DNA from: Streptomyces sp. TRM68416
GTDB taxonomy: Bacteria; Actinomycetota; Actinomycetes; Streptomycetales; Streptomycetaceae
DNA length: 64,000 bases
Reading direction: 5' to 3'
NCBI RefSeq assembly: GCF_014596915.1
Contig: NZ_JACVWU010000003.1
Span: 124,001 to 188,000 of the forward strand
Positions 34,177 to 43,437 of this stretch are shown here, in pieces. The first letter of the stretch is position 1. Each line of letters starts with the position of its first letter. A program made the position numbers and the translations under genes. Below the pieces are notes generated by a model, which saw only the letters and a list, made by a program, of their open reading frames with translations, made no database searches and was not told where the DNA came from.

Positions 34177-36495
34177 ATGACGACAGACCACCCCCTACGC
34201 GTAGCGATCGTAGGCGGCGGCCCCGGCGGCCTCTACGCGGCCGCGCTCCTCAAACGCCTGGACCCCCGCCGAGACATCACCGTCTGGGAACGCAACGCCC
34301 CCGACGACACCTTCGGCTTCGGCGTGGTCCTCTCCGACGAAACCCTCGGCGGCATCGAACACGCCGACCCCCAGGTCTACGAGGAACTCCAGAAGCACTT
34401 CACCCGCTGGGACGACATAGACATCGTCCACCGCACCACCCGCCACACCTCCGGAGGACACGGCTTCGCGGCCCTGGGCAGAAAACGGCTCCTCGACATC
34501 CTGCACACCCGCTGCCGGGACCTCGGCGTGGAGCTGAAGTTCCGCTCCGAGGCCCCGCCCCCCGCCCGGCTGGCGGAGTCCCACGACCTCGTCATCGCCG
34601 CCGACGGTGTGCACAGCACCACCCGCGAGGCCTACGCCCCCGTGCTCCGGCCCCGTGTGACCACCCACCGCTGCCGTTACATCTGGCTCGCCGCCGACTT
34701 CGCCTTCGACGCCTTCCGGTTCGAGATCGCCGAGACCGAACACGGCGTGATGCAACTGCACGGCTACCCCTACGCGCCCGACGCGTCCACCGTGATCGTC
34801 GAGATGCGCGAGGAGGTGTGGCGGGCGGCCGGATTCGACGACACGGATGAGGGCGAGTCGATCGACCGCTGCGCGAAGATCTTCGCGGACGCGCTCGGCG
34901 GACGGCCGCTGCGCTCCAACAACTCGGCGTGGACCACCTTCCGTACGGTCGTCAACGAACGCTGGTCGCACGGCAACGTCGTCCTCCTCGGCGACGCCGC
35001 CCACACCGCCCACTTCTCCATCGGCTCCGGCACCAAGCTCGCCGTCGAGGACGCGCTGTCCCTCGCGGCCTGTCTGGAGGAACAGCCCGATGTGGCAAGC
35101 GCGTTGAGCGCCTACGAGGAGGAACGCAAACCGGTCGTGGCCTCGACGCAGCGTGCCGCCCGCGCCAGCCTGGAATGGTTCGAGAACCTCGGCCTCTACC
35201 TCGACCAGCCCTCCCGCCAGTTCGCCTTCAACCTGCTCACCCGCAGCCGCCGGGTCACCCACGACAACCTGCGGCTGCGCGACGCCCGCTTCACCGAGTC
35301 CGTGGAACGCGAGTTCGGCTGCCCGCCGGGGACTCCGCCGATGTTCACCCCGTTCCGGCTGCGCGGCCTGACCCTGCGCAACCGGGTCGTCGTCTCCCCG
35401 ATGGACATGTACTCGGCGGTCGACGGCCTGCCCGGCGACTTCCACCTCGTCCACCTCGGCGCCCGCGCGCTGGGCGGCGCGGGTCTGGTGATGACCGAGA
35501 TGGTCTGCGTCAGCGAGGAGGGACGCATCACCCCCGGCTGCACCGGCCTGTACAACGGCCGTCAGGCGGAGGCCTGGCGCCGGATCACCGACTTCGTGCA
35601 CACCCAGGCGCCCGGCACCGCGATCGGCGTGCAGCTCGGGCACAGCGGGCGCAAGGGCTCCACGCGGCTCATGTGGGAGGGCATGGACGAGCCCCTCCCG
35701 GACGGCAACTGGCCGCTCGTGGCCGCCTCGCCGATCCCCTACAAGCCCGGCAGCCAGACCCCGCGCGAGCTCTCCCGCGCCCAACTCACCGACATCCGCG
35801 AGCAGTTCACGGCGGCCGCGTGGCGGGCGGCGCGGGCCGGGTTCGACCTCCTCGAACTCCACTGCGCGCACGGCTACCTGCTCTCCGGCTTCCTCTCCCC
35901 GCTGACCAACCGCCGCACGGACGCCTACGGCGGCTCGCTGGAGAATCGGCTCCGCTTCCCGCTGGAGGTCTTCGACGCCGTGCGGGGCGTATGGCCGGAG
36001 GAACGGCCCATGACGGTCCGCATCTCCGCGACCGACTGGGCCGAGGGAGGCACGGGCGCGGAGGACGCCGTCGAGATCGCCCGCGCCTTCGCGGCGCACG
36101 GGGCCGACGCGATCGACGTCTCCACCGGCCAGGTCGTCGCCGACGAGCACCCGGAGTTCGGGCGCTCCTACCAGACGCCGTACGCCGACCGCATCCGCAA
36201 CACCATCGGCGTCCCTGTGATCGCGGTCGGCGCGATCTCATCCTGGGACGACGTCAACTCCCTGATCCTCGCGGGCCGCACCGACCTGTGCGCCTTGGCC
36301 CGCCCTCACCTCTACGACCCCCACTGGACCCTGCACGCCGCCGCCGACCAGTCCTATACCGGCCCGGCCGCCCCCTGGCCACCCCCGTACGCCGCAGGCA
36401 GCCGCCGCCCCCAAACAGGCCGCACAGACACCCCCAAGCCCCGCCTTCGACCTCCGGCCCTCCAACTGCCCAACCTGCGGCCCGGTGGAGGCTGA
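34177..36495 (+). CDS. Bifunctional FAD monooxygenase / OYE-type reductase (2-aminobenzoyl-CoA or salicylyl-CoA 5-hydroxylase type)
   Basis: A 772-residue fusion. Residues 1-380 are a class A flavoprotein monooxygenase (VGGGPGGLYAAALLKRL; GDAAHTAHFSIGSGTKLAVEDA). About residues 385-735 are an old-yellow-enzyme TIM barrel (FTPFRLRGLTLRNRVVVSPM; VQLGHSGRKGS; GGSLENRLRFPLEVF). This architecture is known from 2-aminobenzoyl-CoA monooxygenase/reductase, which hydroxylates and then reduces the ring of anthraniloyl-CoA. ATG 34177 fits the family N terminus. ATG 34096, with a better RBS, would add 27 residues encoded by the dispersed repeat. The last 25 residues are likewise proline/arginine-rich and run into a repeat. 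Confidence 0.9.
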   Translation: MTTDHPLRVAIVGGGPGGLYAAALLKRLDPRRDITVWERNAPDDTFGFGVVLSDETLGGIEHADPQVYEELQKHFTRWDDIDIVHRTTRHTSGGHGFAALGRKRLLDILHTRCRDLGVELKFRSEAPPPARLAESHDLVIAADGVHSTTREAYAPVLRPRVTTHRCRYIWLAADFAFDAFRFEIAETEHGVMQLHGYPYAPDASTVIVEMREEVWRAAGFDDTDEGESIDRCAKIFADALGGRPLRSNNSAWTTFRTVVNERWSHGNVVLLGDAAHTAHFSIGSGTKLAVEDALSLAACLEEQPDVASALSAYEEERKPVVASTQRAARASLEWFENLGLYLDQPSRQFAFNLLTRSRRVTHDNLRLRDARFTESVEREFGCPPGTPPMFTPFRLRGLTLRNRVVVSPMDMYSAVDGLPGDFHLVHLGARALGGAGLVMTEMVCVSEEGRITPGCTGLYNGRQAEAWRRITDFVHTQAPGTAIGVQLGHSGRKGSTRLMWEGMDEPLPDGNWPLVAASPIPYKPGSQTPRELSRAQLTDIREQFTAAAWRAARAGFDLLELHCAHGYLLSGFLSPLTNRRTDAYGGSLENRLRFPLEVFDAVRGVWPEERPMTVRISATDWAEGGTGAEDAVEIARAFAAHGADAIDVSTGQVVADEHPEFGRSYQTPYADRIRNTIGVPVIAVGAISSWDDVNSLILAGRTDLCALARPHLYDPHWTLHAAADQSYTGPAAPWPPPYAAGSRRPQTGRTDTPKPRLRPPALQLPNLRPGGG

Positions 36496-36497
36496 TC

Positions 36498-36777
36498 GCG
36501 CAGTTCCCCGCGCCCCTTCGGAGCGCGACAGCAGCCGCTCACTCCAGCAGGCGGCGCTCCCGTATCCGCCCAGCCTGCGGCCCGGTGGGGGCTGGTCGCG
36601 CAGTTCCCCGCGCCCCTTCGGGGCGCTGTCCCGCCCTGCCGCTCGGCCTACGGGCATGCGTGCCGCCTGGGGCGGCGCCCACCCCACGCCGTTGAGCCTG
36701 CGGGCATGCGTGCCGCCTGGGGCGGCACGGGTGGGCGCAGGCGGCACCCCGGTAGCGCCGGGCTGCGCGACCCACCC
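36498..36777. repeat. Mosaic intergenic repeat block, copy 2
   Basis: Two forward cores of GCGCAGTTCCCCGCGCCCCT (36498-36517 and 36598-36617) are followed by two GGGCATGCGTGCCGCC units. The 81-bp tail 36697-36777 is identical to 5434-5514. Module order and orientation equal the block at 5237-5514. It fills the 302-bp gap between the convergent monooxygenase fusion and cysN; no gene is seen. Confidence 0.88.
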
Positions 36778-36797
36778 CCGGCCGGCACCAACTTCCG

Positions 36798-38042
36798 CTA
36801 CAGCGAAACCATCCCCGCCGTGAGCGTCGCCCCGTCCGACGGGTCGATGAGGATGAACGCCCCGGTGCGCCGGGAGACCGCGTAGTCGTCCAGCGCCAAC
36901 GGCTCCGCCGTACGCAGCGCGACCCGCCCCAGGTCGTTCACGGACAACGCGTCCGCCCCGCCGAGGTCCGTCACGATCGCCTTGACCGTCCGCGTCGTAT
37001 GCCGGACCAGCACCCGGTCACCCACCCGCAGCGCCCGGTCGGCCAGATGACACACCTCCGCCCGCACCTCCTGCGTGAGCGCCGGGACACCGACCCCCGC
37101 GGTGATCATGTCGCCTCGCGAGACGTCCCGCTGATCACCCAGCCGCACACTGATCGACTGCGGCGCGCACGCCTCCTCGGCGGGCACCCCGAGCACATCG
37201 ATCCCCGTGATCTCCGAGGTCTCGCCCGAGGGATGCACCGTCACCCGATCCCCGACCCGCAACGCCCCGGACACCAACTGCCCCGCGTAGTACCGCACGT
37301 CACCGTCACGGATGACGTACTGCACCGGAAACCGCGTCGGCGCCTCCACGCCGCCCTCGCCGCCGACAGGCACGCTCTCCAGGAACTCCAGCAGCGCAGG
37401 CCCCCGGTACCACCCCATCCGCACCGACCGATCCACAACGTTGTCACCGACCAGCGCCGACACCGGAATCGCCGTGAACCCGGTCGGCCCCAACTCCGCG
37501 GCGTACCCCGCGAAGTCCTCGACGATGCGCTCGAACTCCTTCTCCTCGTACCCGACGAGGTCCATCTTGTTCACGGCGAGAACCACATGCGGCACCCGCA
37601 GCAACGCGGCCACGGCGGCATGCCGACGCGTCTGCTCGACAACCCCGTTGCGCGCGTCGACCAGAATGATCGCGAGCTCGGCGGTGGACGCACCCGTCAC
37701 CATGTTCCGGGTGTACTGCACATGCCCTGGCGTGTCGGCGAGGATGAACCGCCGCCGAGGGGTGGCGAAGTAGCGGTACGCCACGTCGATCGTGATGCCC
37801 TGCTCGCGCTCGGCCCGCAGCCCGTCGGTGAGCAGTGCCAGGTCGGGTGCCTCCTGCCCCCGGTTCAACGAGGCCCGCTCCACGGCCTCCAACTGGTCGG
37901 ACAGCACCGACTTGGAGTCGTGCAGCAGCCGCCCCACCAGCGTGGACTTGCCGTCGTCGACGGACCCGGCCGTCGCGAACCGCAGCGTATCGATGGTCGT
38001 GGTCGTGGTCGTGGCCGTCGTCGTGATCGTGGTCGTGCCCAT
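36798..38042 (-). CDS. cysN: Sulfate adenylyltransferase subunit 1 (GTPase)
   Basis: A 414-residue translation-factor-like GTPase that drives APS synthesis by CysD. G1 is GSVDDGKSTLVGRLL (about 26), G3 DTPGH, G4 NKMD. The C-terminal beta-barrel domains are intact, and there is no fused APS kinase. The N terminus is an unusual threonine-rich run (MGTTTITTTATTTTTTID) encoded by a trinucleotide-like repeat at about 37995-38040. ATG 38042 lies just after the cysD stop with GAGGGG upstream. Last gene of cysC-cysD-cysN. Confidence 0.95.
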   Translation of the reverse strand: MGTTTITTTATTTTTTIDTLRFATAGSVDDGKSTLVGRLLHDSKSVLSDQLEAVERASLNRGQEAPDLALLTDGLRAEREQGITIDVAYRYFATPRRRFILADTPGHVQYTRNMVTGASTAELAIILVDARNGVVEQTRRHAAVAALLRVPHVVLAVNKMDLVGYEEKEFERIVEDFAGYAAELGPTGFTAIPVSALVGDNVVDRSVRMGWYRGPALLEFLESVPVGGEGGVEAPTRFPVQYVIRDGDVRYYAGQLVSGALRVGDRVTVHPSGETSEITGIDVLGVPAEEACAPQSISVRLGDQRDVSRGDMITAGVGVPALTQEVRAEVCHLADRALRVGDRVLVRHTTRTVKAIVTDLGGADALSVNDLGRVALRTAEPLALDDYAVSRRTGAFILIDPSDGATLTAGMVSL

Positions 38043-38044
38043 GG

Positions 38045-38947
38045 CTAGAAGTACCCCTCGCGCTTGCGGTCTTCCATCGCGGCCTCGGACAGCTTGTCGT
38101 CCGCGCGAGTCGCTCCCCGCTCGGTCAGCCGGGACGCGGCGATCTCGGCGATCACCTTCTCGATGGTGTCGGCGTCGGAGTCCACCGCGCCGGTGCAGGA
38201 CATGTCGCCGACCGTGCGGTAGCGGACCCGCCGCTTCTCCACGGTCTCCGATGCCCGGGGCTCGCCCCATTCGCCCGCGGTCAGCCACATCCCGTCGCGC
38301 CGGAACACCTCGCGCTCGTGCGCGTAGTAGATCTCCGGCAGTTCGATCTCCTCGCGCGCGATGTACTGCCAGACGTCCAGCTCGGTCCAGTTGGACAGCG
38401 GGAAGACGCGGACGTGTTCGCCGGGCGCGTGCCGGCCGTTGTAGAGGTTCCACAGCTCGGGCCGCTGCCGCCGCGGGTCCCACTGGGAGAACTCGTCGCG
38501 CAGTGAGAACACCCGTTCCTTGGCGCGCGCCTTCTCCTCGTCCCGGCGCCCGCCGCCGAAGACCGCGTCGAACTTCTCGCTCTGGATCTTCTCCGTGAGC
38601 GGCACCGTCTGCAACGGGTTCCGCGTCCCGTCGGGACGTTCGCGCAGCACCCCGCGGTCGATGTAGTCCTGCACGGAGGCGACGTGCAGCCGCAGCCCGT
38701 GCCTGGCCACCACACGGTCCCGATAGTCGAGGACCTCGGGAAAGTTGTGCCCGGTGTCAACATGCAGCAGCGAGAAGGGAATCGCCGCCGGGGCGAACGC
38801 CTTCAGCGCCAGGTGCAGCATGACGATGGAGTCCTTGCCGCCGGAGAACAGGATCACCGGCCGCTCGAACTCACCCGCCACCTCACGGAAGATGTGGACC
38901 GCCTCTGACTCCAGCGCGTCCAGGTGGGACAGACCGACCCCGCTCAC
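38045..38947 (-). CDS. cysD: Sulfate adenylyltransferase subunit 2
   Basis: A 300-residue PAPS-reductase-fold ATP sulfurylase. The PP-loop is FSGGKDSIVMLHLA (about 34), followed by LLHVDTGHNFPEVLDYRD. It forms APS from sulfate and ATP with CysN. GTG 38947 overlaps the cysC stop (GTGA). A long upstream extension of the frame to 39133 is arginine-rich and rejected. Confidence 0.95.
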   Translation of the reverse strand: MSGVGLSHLDALESEAVHIFREVAGEFERPVILFSGGKDSIVMLHLALKAFAPAAIPFSLLHVDTGHNFPEVLDYRDRVVARHGLRLHVASVQDYIDRGVLRERPDGTRNPLQTVPLTEKIQSEKFDAVFGGGRRDEEKARAKERVFSLRDEFSQWDPRRQRPELWNLYNGRHAPGEHVRVFPLSNWTELDVWQYIAREEIELPEIYYAHEREVFRRDGMWLTAGEWGEPRASETVEKRRVRYRTVGDMSCTGAVDSDADTIEKVIAEIAASRLTERGATRADDKLSEAAMEDRKREGYF

Positions 38948-39495
38948 ACCAACCCCCGCTCCGCCAGCAGCGCGTACACCGCGTCCGCCGACTCCCGAGG
39001 GCTCTGCTCCTGCGTCGGCAGGACCAACGCCGGGTCCACCGGCGGCTCGTACGGGTCGTCGACCCCGGTCAGCCCGGACAGCTCGCCCGCGGCCTGCTTG
39101 GCGTAGAGCCCCTTCACGTCGCGCTCGCTGCACACCTCGACCGGCGTCGCCACGTGCACTTCGAGGTACGGCGTCCCGCTCTTGTCGTGCCGCGCCCGGA
39201 CCGCCTCGCGGCTTTCGGCGTACGGCGCGATCACGGGGACGACGGACAGCACGCCGTTGCGCGCGAGCACCTCGGAGACCAGGCCGATGCGCTGGACGTT
39301 GGTGTTGCGGTCCTCCTTGGAGAAGCCGAGGCCGGCGGAGAGGAAGCGGCGTATCTCGTCACCGTCGAGGACCTCGACGCGATGCCCCTCGGCCTTGAGT
39401 CTGTCCCCGAGCAGGCGAGCGATCGTCGTCTTGCCCGCGCTCGGCAGCCCCGTGAGCCAGATCGTGGCTCCCTGAGCCCTTGCCGTCCTGGTCAT
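38944..39495 (-). CDS. cysC: Adenylylsulfate kinase
   Basis: A 183-residue APS kinase giving PAPS. The P-loop is GLPSAGKTTIARLLGDRL; other blocks are VEVLDGDEIRRFLSAGLGFSKEDR and FLEVHVATP-like YLEVHVATPVEVCSERD. ATG 39495 has GAGGAC nine bases upstream. First gene of the cys unit; the preceding 118 bp hold an AT-richer stretch with TTATGTCACT and CTAACCTAGC, probably the operon promoter. No PAPS reductase (cysH) or sulfite reductase gene is in the window. Confidence 0.94.
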   Translation of the reverse strand: MTRTARAQGATIWLTGLPSAGKTTIARLLGDRLKAEGHRVEVLDGDEIRRFLSAGLGFSKEDRNTNVQRIGLVSEVLARNGVLSVVPVIAPYAESREAVRARHDKSGTPYLEVHVATPVEVCSERDVKGLYAKQAAGELSGLTGVDDPYEPPVDPALVLPTQEQSPRESADAVYALLAERGLV

Positions 39496-39613
39496 GCGCA
39501 ACAGTCCTCTTTTTCTTGCCCGGCATGCGGTTCGGTGCACGCTAGGTTAGAAATCTGAGAAGAGGGACGGAAGACGCTGAGGGTTCCCTGAGTGACATAA
39601 GTTGTGAATGAAG

Positions 39614-40450
39614 TCACACCCTCCGCTGGGATTCCGGTGGGATTCCGGCGAAAACACCCCCCGCGTCCCGCAGACGCTCGTGCAGCCCCCGGAACACCGC
39701 GGCCGACCGCACGCCCGGCCAGTCCTCGGGCAGCAGCCGGGCGGGCAGGCCGGGATCGGCGTAGGGCAGATGGCGCCAGGAGTCCAGGGCGAGGAGATAG
39801 TCCCGGTAGGCCTCCTCGGGCGGGGTGTCCGCCCGCCGCTCCCAGGCGTGCAGCACGCGCGCGTGCCGGTCGAGGAACGCCTCGTGCTCCTTGGCGATGG
39901 CGGCCAGGTCCCACCAGCGGCCCACCGCCTCGACGGTCGGCGCGAAGCCGAGGTGCTCGCCGCGGAAGAAGTCGACGTAGGCCTCGAGGCGCAGCCGTTG
40001 GAGGGTGTGCCGGGTTTCCTCGTACAGCCGCGCGGGCGCGATCCACACCCCGGGGGCGGCCGTGCCGAAGCCGAGGCCGGCCAGCCGGGAGCGCAGCACG
40101 TGCCGCTTCTGGCGTTCCGACTCCGGCACGGAGAACACCGCGAGCACCCAGCCCTCGTCCTCGGGCGGCGTGGTGGCGTAGATGCGGCGGTCGCCGTCGT
40201 CGAGCAACTGGCGGGCGTCGGGGGAGAGTTCGTAGCCCGCCGCGCCCTCGGCGGTACGGGCCGGGACGAGCAGCCCGCGCCGTTTGAGCCGGGACACCGA
40301 CGACCGTACGGAAGGGGCGTCCACCCCGACCGCGGCCAGCAGCCGGATCAGCTCGGCGACGGGTACCGGGCCGGGCACGAAGCGGCCGTAGGCGCCGTAG
40401 AGCGTGACGATGAGAGACCGTGGTGCATGCTGGTCGGACACGGTGATCAT
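39614..40450 (-). CDS. PaaX family transcriptional regulator
   Basis: A 278-residue PaaX-type repressor. The N-terminal winged HTH carries LIVTLYGAYGRFVPGPVPVAELIRLLAAVGVDAPSVRSSVSRLKRRGLL, then the middle domain WVLAVFSVPESERQKRHVLRSRLAGLGFGTAAPGVWIAPARL. PaaX proteins respond to aryl-CoA thioesters such as phenylacetyl-CoA. Its gene follows the aryl-CoA ligase gene by 44 bp in the same direction. A likely effector is the CoA ester made by that ligase. It probably acts at the TGACGACAGTCA sites. Confidence 0.88.
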   Translation of the reverse strand: MITVSDQHAPRSLIVTLYGAYGRFVPGPVPVAELIRLLAAVGVDAPSVRSSVSRLKRRGLLVPARTAEGAAGYELSPDARQLLDDGDRRIYATTPPEDEGWVLAVFSVPESERQKRHVLRSRLAGLGFGTAAPGVWIAPARLYEETRHTLQRLRLEAYVDFFRGEHLGFAPTVEAVGRWWDLAAIAKEHEAFLDRHARVLHAWERRADTPPEEAYRDYLLALDSWRHLPYADPGLPARLLPEDWPGVRSAAVFRGLHERLRDAGGVFAGIPPESQRRV

Positions 40451-40508
40451 CTTAGGTCGTCCGCATCACTGCCGGTCACCTTCGGTCGTCCGCATCACTG
40501 CTGGTCAC
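40451..40508. repeat. 29-bp direct repeat at the CoA ligase-paaX junction
   Basis: Two copies starting at 40451 and 40480 share CGGTCGTCCGCATCACTG-like sequence, with 26 or more of 29 bases equal and a partial third at 40509. They cover the ligase stop codon (TCA 40495-40497 on the plus strand) and abut the regulator start. They may be a tandem duplication without function or a regulator site. Confidence 0.8.
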
Positions 40509-42108
40509 CTTCGGTGTGACCGCCCGAGCGCAGCCGGAACCGCTGGAGCTTGCCGGTCGCCGTGCGCGGCAGCGCGTCCAGGAAGACGATCTCGCGCGGG
40601 CACTTGTACGGCGCCAGCTCGGCCTTGAGGAAGGCGCGCAGCGCCTCCGCGTCCCGCCGCGCGCCCTGTCCCAGCACCGCGTACGCCACCACGACCTGCC
40701 CGCGCGCCTCGTCCGGCCGGCCGACCACCGCCGCCTCCACCACGTCCGGGTGGCGCAGCAGCGCCTCCTCGACCTCGGGCCCGGCGATGTTGTACCCCGC
40801 GGAGATGATCATGTCGTCCGCGCGGGCGACGTACCGGAAGTAGCCGTCACCCTCACGGACGTAGGTGTCGCCGGTGATGTTCCAGCCGTCGCGCACGTAC
40901 TCCCGCTGCCGCGGGTCGGCGAGGTAGCGGCAGCCGACCGGTCCGCGTACGGCGAGCAGCCCCGGTTCCCCGTCGGGCCGCTCCCGGCCCTCGCCGTCGA
41001 TCACGCGCGCCTGCCAGCCGGGCACCGGGACGCCGGTGGTACCGGGCCTGATGTGCTCGTCGGCGGCGGAGATGAAGATGTGCAGCAGCTCGGTGGCGCC
41101 GATGCCGTTGATGACCCGCAGCCCGGTCCGTTCGTGCCACGTCCGCCAGGTGGCGGCGGGCAGGTTCTCCCCGGCGGAGACACAGCGGCGCAGCGAGGAG
41201 ATGTCGTGCCCGTCCAACTCGTCGAGCATGGCGCGGTAGGCGGTGGGCGCGGTGAACAGCACGGTCACCCGGTGCTCGGCGATCGCCGGCAACAACTGCT
41301 TGGGACCGGCCTGTTCGAGCAGCAGGGCGCTGGCCCCGGCGCGCAGCGGGAAGACGACGAGACCGCCGAGCCCGAAGGTGAAGCCGAGCGGGGGACTGCC
41401 GGCGAAGACATCGCCCGCATGCGGTTGCAGCACATGCCGGGAGAAGGTGTCCGCTATGGCCAGCACGTCCCGGTGGAAGTGCATACAGCCCTTGGGCCGT
41501 CCGGTGGTGCCGGAGGTGAAGGCGATCAGCGCCACGTCGTCGCCCGCGGTGTCCACGGCGGCGTACGGCGTGCCCGGCGCCGGGCGCTTGAGCAGGTCGT
41601 CGGGGCCGTCACCGCCGTACGTGGTGATCCGCAGCCCCGGTATCTCCGCCTTCGCGAGGTCGTCGACGGACCGGACGTCGCACAGGGCGTGCCGCACCTC
41701 GGCGATCTCGCACATCGTGCGCAGTTCGTGGGGGCGCTGTTGGGCCAGTACGGTGACGGCGACCGCGCCCGCCTTCAGCACCGCCAGCCAGCAGGCGGCC
41801 AGCCACGGCGTGGTGGGGCCGCGCAGCAGCACCCGGTTGCCCGGGACGACGCCGAGCTCCCCGGTGAGCAGGTGCGTGAGCCGGTCGACGCGGGCGCGCA
41901 GCTCGCCGTAGCTCCAGGTCGTGCCGGTGGCGGTGCGGAACGCCGGGCGGTCGTCGGCGGGGCCGAGGAGCAGTTCGGCGGCGCAGTTCAGCCGTTCGGG
42001 GTAGCGCAGTTCCGGCAGGTCGAAGCGGAGTTGTGGCCATTGGTCCGCGGGCGGGAGGTGGTCGCGCGCGAAGGTGTCGACGTGGGCGGAGCGGGTGAGG
42101 CCGTCCAT
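40495..42108 (-). CDS. Aryl-CoA ligase (benzoate/2-aminobenzoate-CoA ligase type)
   Basis: A 537-residue AMP-forming acyl-CoA synthetase. The P-loop-like motif FTSGTTGRPKGCMHFHRD is at about 180, NGIGATELLHIFISA at about 330, DGWNITGDTYVREGDGYFRYVARADDMIISAGYNIAGPEVEEALL (A8/hinge) near 430, and the catalytic lysine in PRTATGKLQRF. The layout and the GATELLHIFIS motif place it with benzoate/anthranilate-CoA ligases. ATG 42108 follows AAGGGGG. Together with the monooxygenase-OYE fusion it suggests an anthranilate (2-aminobenzoate) pathway. Confidence 0.88.
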   Translation of the reverse strand: MDGLTRSAHVDTFARDHLPPADQWPQLRFDLPELRYPERLNCAAELLLGPADDRPAFRTATGTTWSYGELRARVDRLTHLLTGELGVVPGNRVLLRGPTTPWLAACWLAVLKAGAVAVTVLAQQRPHELRTMCEIAEVRHALCDVRSVDDLAKAEIPGLRITTYGGDGPDDLLKRPAPGTPYAAVDTAGDDVALIAFTSGTTGRPKGCMHFHRDVLAIADTFSRHVLQPHAGDVFAGSPPLGFTFGLGGLVVFPLRAGASALLLEQAGPKQLLPAIAEHRVTVLFTAPTAYRAMLDELDGHDISSLRRCVSAGENLPAATWRTWHERTGLRVINGIGATELLHIFISAADEHIRPGTTGVPVPGWQARVIDGEGRERPDGEPGLLAVRGPVGCRYLADPRQREYVRDGWNITGDTYVREGDGYFRYVARADDMIISAGYNIAGPEVEEALLRHPDVVEAAVVGRPDEARGQVVVAYAVLGQGARRDAEALRAFLKAELAPYKCPREIVFLDALPRTATGKLQRFRLRSGGHTEGDQQ

Positions 42109-42176
42109 GGCGGTTCGCCCCCTTGTCGTGGTGGGACGGGGTCCTGCCGTGGTGGGGCAGGGTCCGCGCACCGAGC

Positions 42177-42214
42177 GTATCGCGTTGGTGACGACAGTCA
42201 ACGGTGCGCGATAC
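42177..42214. promoter_or_regulatory. Candidate PaaX operator GTATCGCG-N22-CGCGATAC
   Basis: A perfect 8-bp inverted repeat encloses the core TGACGACAGTCA (42189-42200). It lies in the divergent promoter region of the CoA ligase and the acyl-CoA dehydrogenase. The core is shared with the promoter of the enoyl-CoA hydratase 9 kb away. Long-spaced palindromes are usual for PaaX-type repressors. Confidence 0.65.
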
Positions 42215-42306
42215 CGTCGAGGGAGGGCCCCCGTCAGTGGGCGCGAGTGCCCCCTTGGGCAGGCCCAGGAAGTGCCCTTCCCGGCAGGCGCAGGAGAGGA
42301 CCGGCA

Positions 42307-43437
42307 ATGCCCGCATTCTCACTCGAACCGGAACAGACCGCCTGGTGTGCGGAACTGCGCGCCCTCGCCGCCGACCGCCTGCGCCCGCTGGCCGAAAAGG
42401 GCGAGCCGGGCCGCGTCAACCGTCCGCTCCTCACCGAACTGGGCAGCCTCGGCCTGCTGCCCCGGCTCTTCACCTCCGGAGCCCTCGACCTCTGCCTGAT
42501 GCGGGAGTCCCTGGCCTACGCCTGCACGGAGGCCGAGACCGCCCTCGCCCTCCAGGGCCTGGGCGCCCACCCGGTCCACGCCCACGGCACCCCGGCCCAG
42601 CGGGAGCGCTGGCTGCCCCGGGTGAGCGACGGCACGGCCGTCGCCGCCTTCGCGCTGAGCGAGCCGGGCGCGGGCTCGGACGCGGCGGCACTGTCCCTGG
42701 CGGCCGAGCGCGACGGCACCACCGGCTGGCGACTCACGGGGGAGAAGTGCTGGACCTCCAACGCCCCCGAGGCCGACGTCTACACGGTCTTCGCCCGTAC
42801 GACACCGGGGGCGGGCGCCCGCGGTGTCACCGCCTTCCTCGTCCCCGCCGACCGGCCGGGCCTGTCCGGCACGGCCCTCGACATGCTCTCTCCGCACCCC
42901 ATCGGCACCCTGGCCTTCGACGCCGTACCCGTGACGGCCGACGACGTCCTCGGCGAGGTCGACCGCGGCTTCCGCGTCGCGATGGGCACCCTCAACCTCT
43001 TCCGCCCCAGCGTCGGCGCCTTCGCCGTCGGCATGGCCCAGGCGGCCCTGGACGCCACCTTGGAGCACACCGCTCAACGGGACGCCTTCGGCGGCAAGTT
43101 GAGGGACCTTCAGACGGTCGCCCACCAGGTCGCCGAGATGGCCCTGCGCACGGAGGCGGCCCGCCTGATGGTGTACGCGGCGGCCACGGCGCACGACGAA
43201 GACGCCCCGGACGTCCCCCGTCGCGCGGCCATGGCGAAGCTGCTGGCCACGGAGACGGCGCAGTACGTGGTCGACACCGCCGTCCAGTTGCACGGAGCCC
43301 GCGCCCTGCGCCGCGGCCACCTACTGGAACACCTGTACCGCGAGGTCCGCGCCCCGCGCATCTACGAGGGCGCCAGCGAGGTCCAACGCGGCATCATCGC
43401 CAAGGAGTTGTACGCCGACAGGGAGGACCGGGCATGA
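42307..43437 (+). CDS. Acyl-CoA dehydrogenase
   Basis: A 376-residue flavin acyl-CoA dehydrogenase. FAD-contacting segments are AFALSEPGAGSDAAALS (about 118) and LTGEKCWTSNAPEADVYTVFART. The catalytic base is E354 in RIYEGASEVQRGIIAK. ATG 42307 has GGAGAGGACC upstream. It diverges from the CoA ligase and is co-translated with RidA (ATGA overlap). In the proposed pathway it would oxidise the alicyclic acyl-CoA made by the monooxygenase/reductase. Confidence 0.92.
   Translation: MPAFSLEPEQTAWCAELRALAADRLRPLAEKGEPGRVNRPLLTELGSLGLLPRLFTSGALDLCLMRESLAYACTEAETALALQGLGAHPVHAHGTPAQRERWLPRVSDGTAVAAFALSEPGAGSDAAALSLAAERDGTTGWRLTGEKCWTSNAPEADVYTVFARTTPGAGARGVTAFLVPADRPGLSGTALDMLSPHPIGTLAFDAVPVTADDVLGEVDRGFRVAMGTLNLFRPSVGAFAVGMAQAALDATLEHTAQRDAFGGKLRDLQTVAHQVAEMALRTEAARLMVYAAATAHDEDAPDVPRRAAMAKLLATETAQYVVDTAVQLHGARALRRGHLLEHLYREVRAPRIYEGASEVQRGIIAKELYADREDRA

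Noticed and set aside
40516..42306. Extended plus-strand frame upstream of the acyl-CoA dehydrogenase
   Set aside because: It is antisense to the CoA ligase; the real start is ATG 42307 with an RBS.
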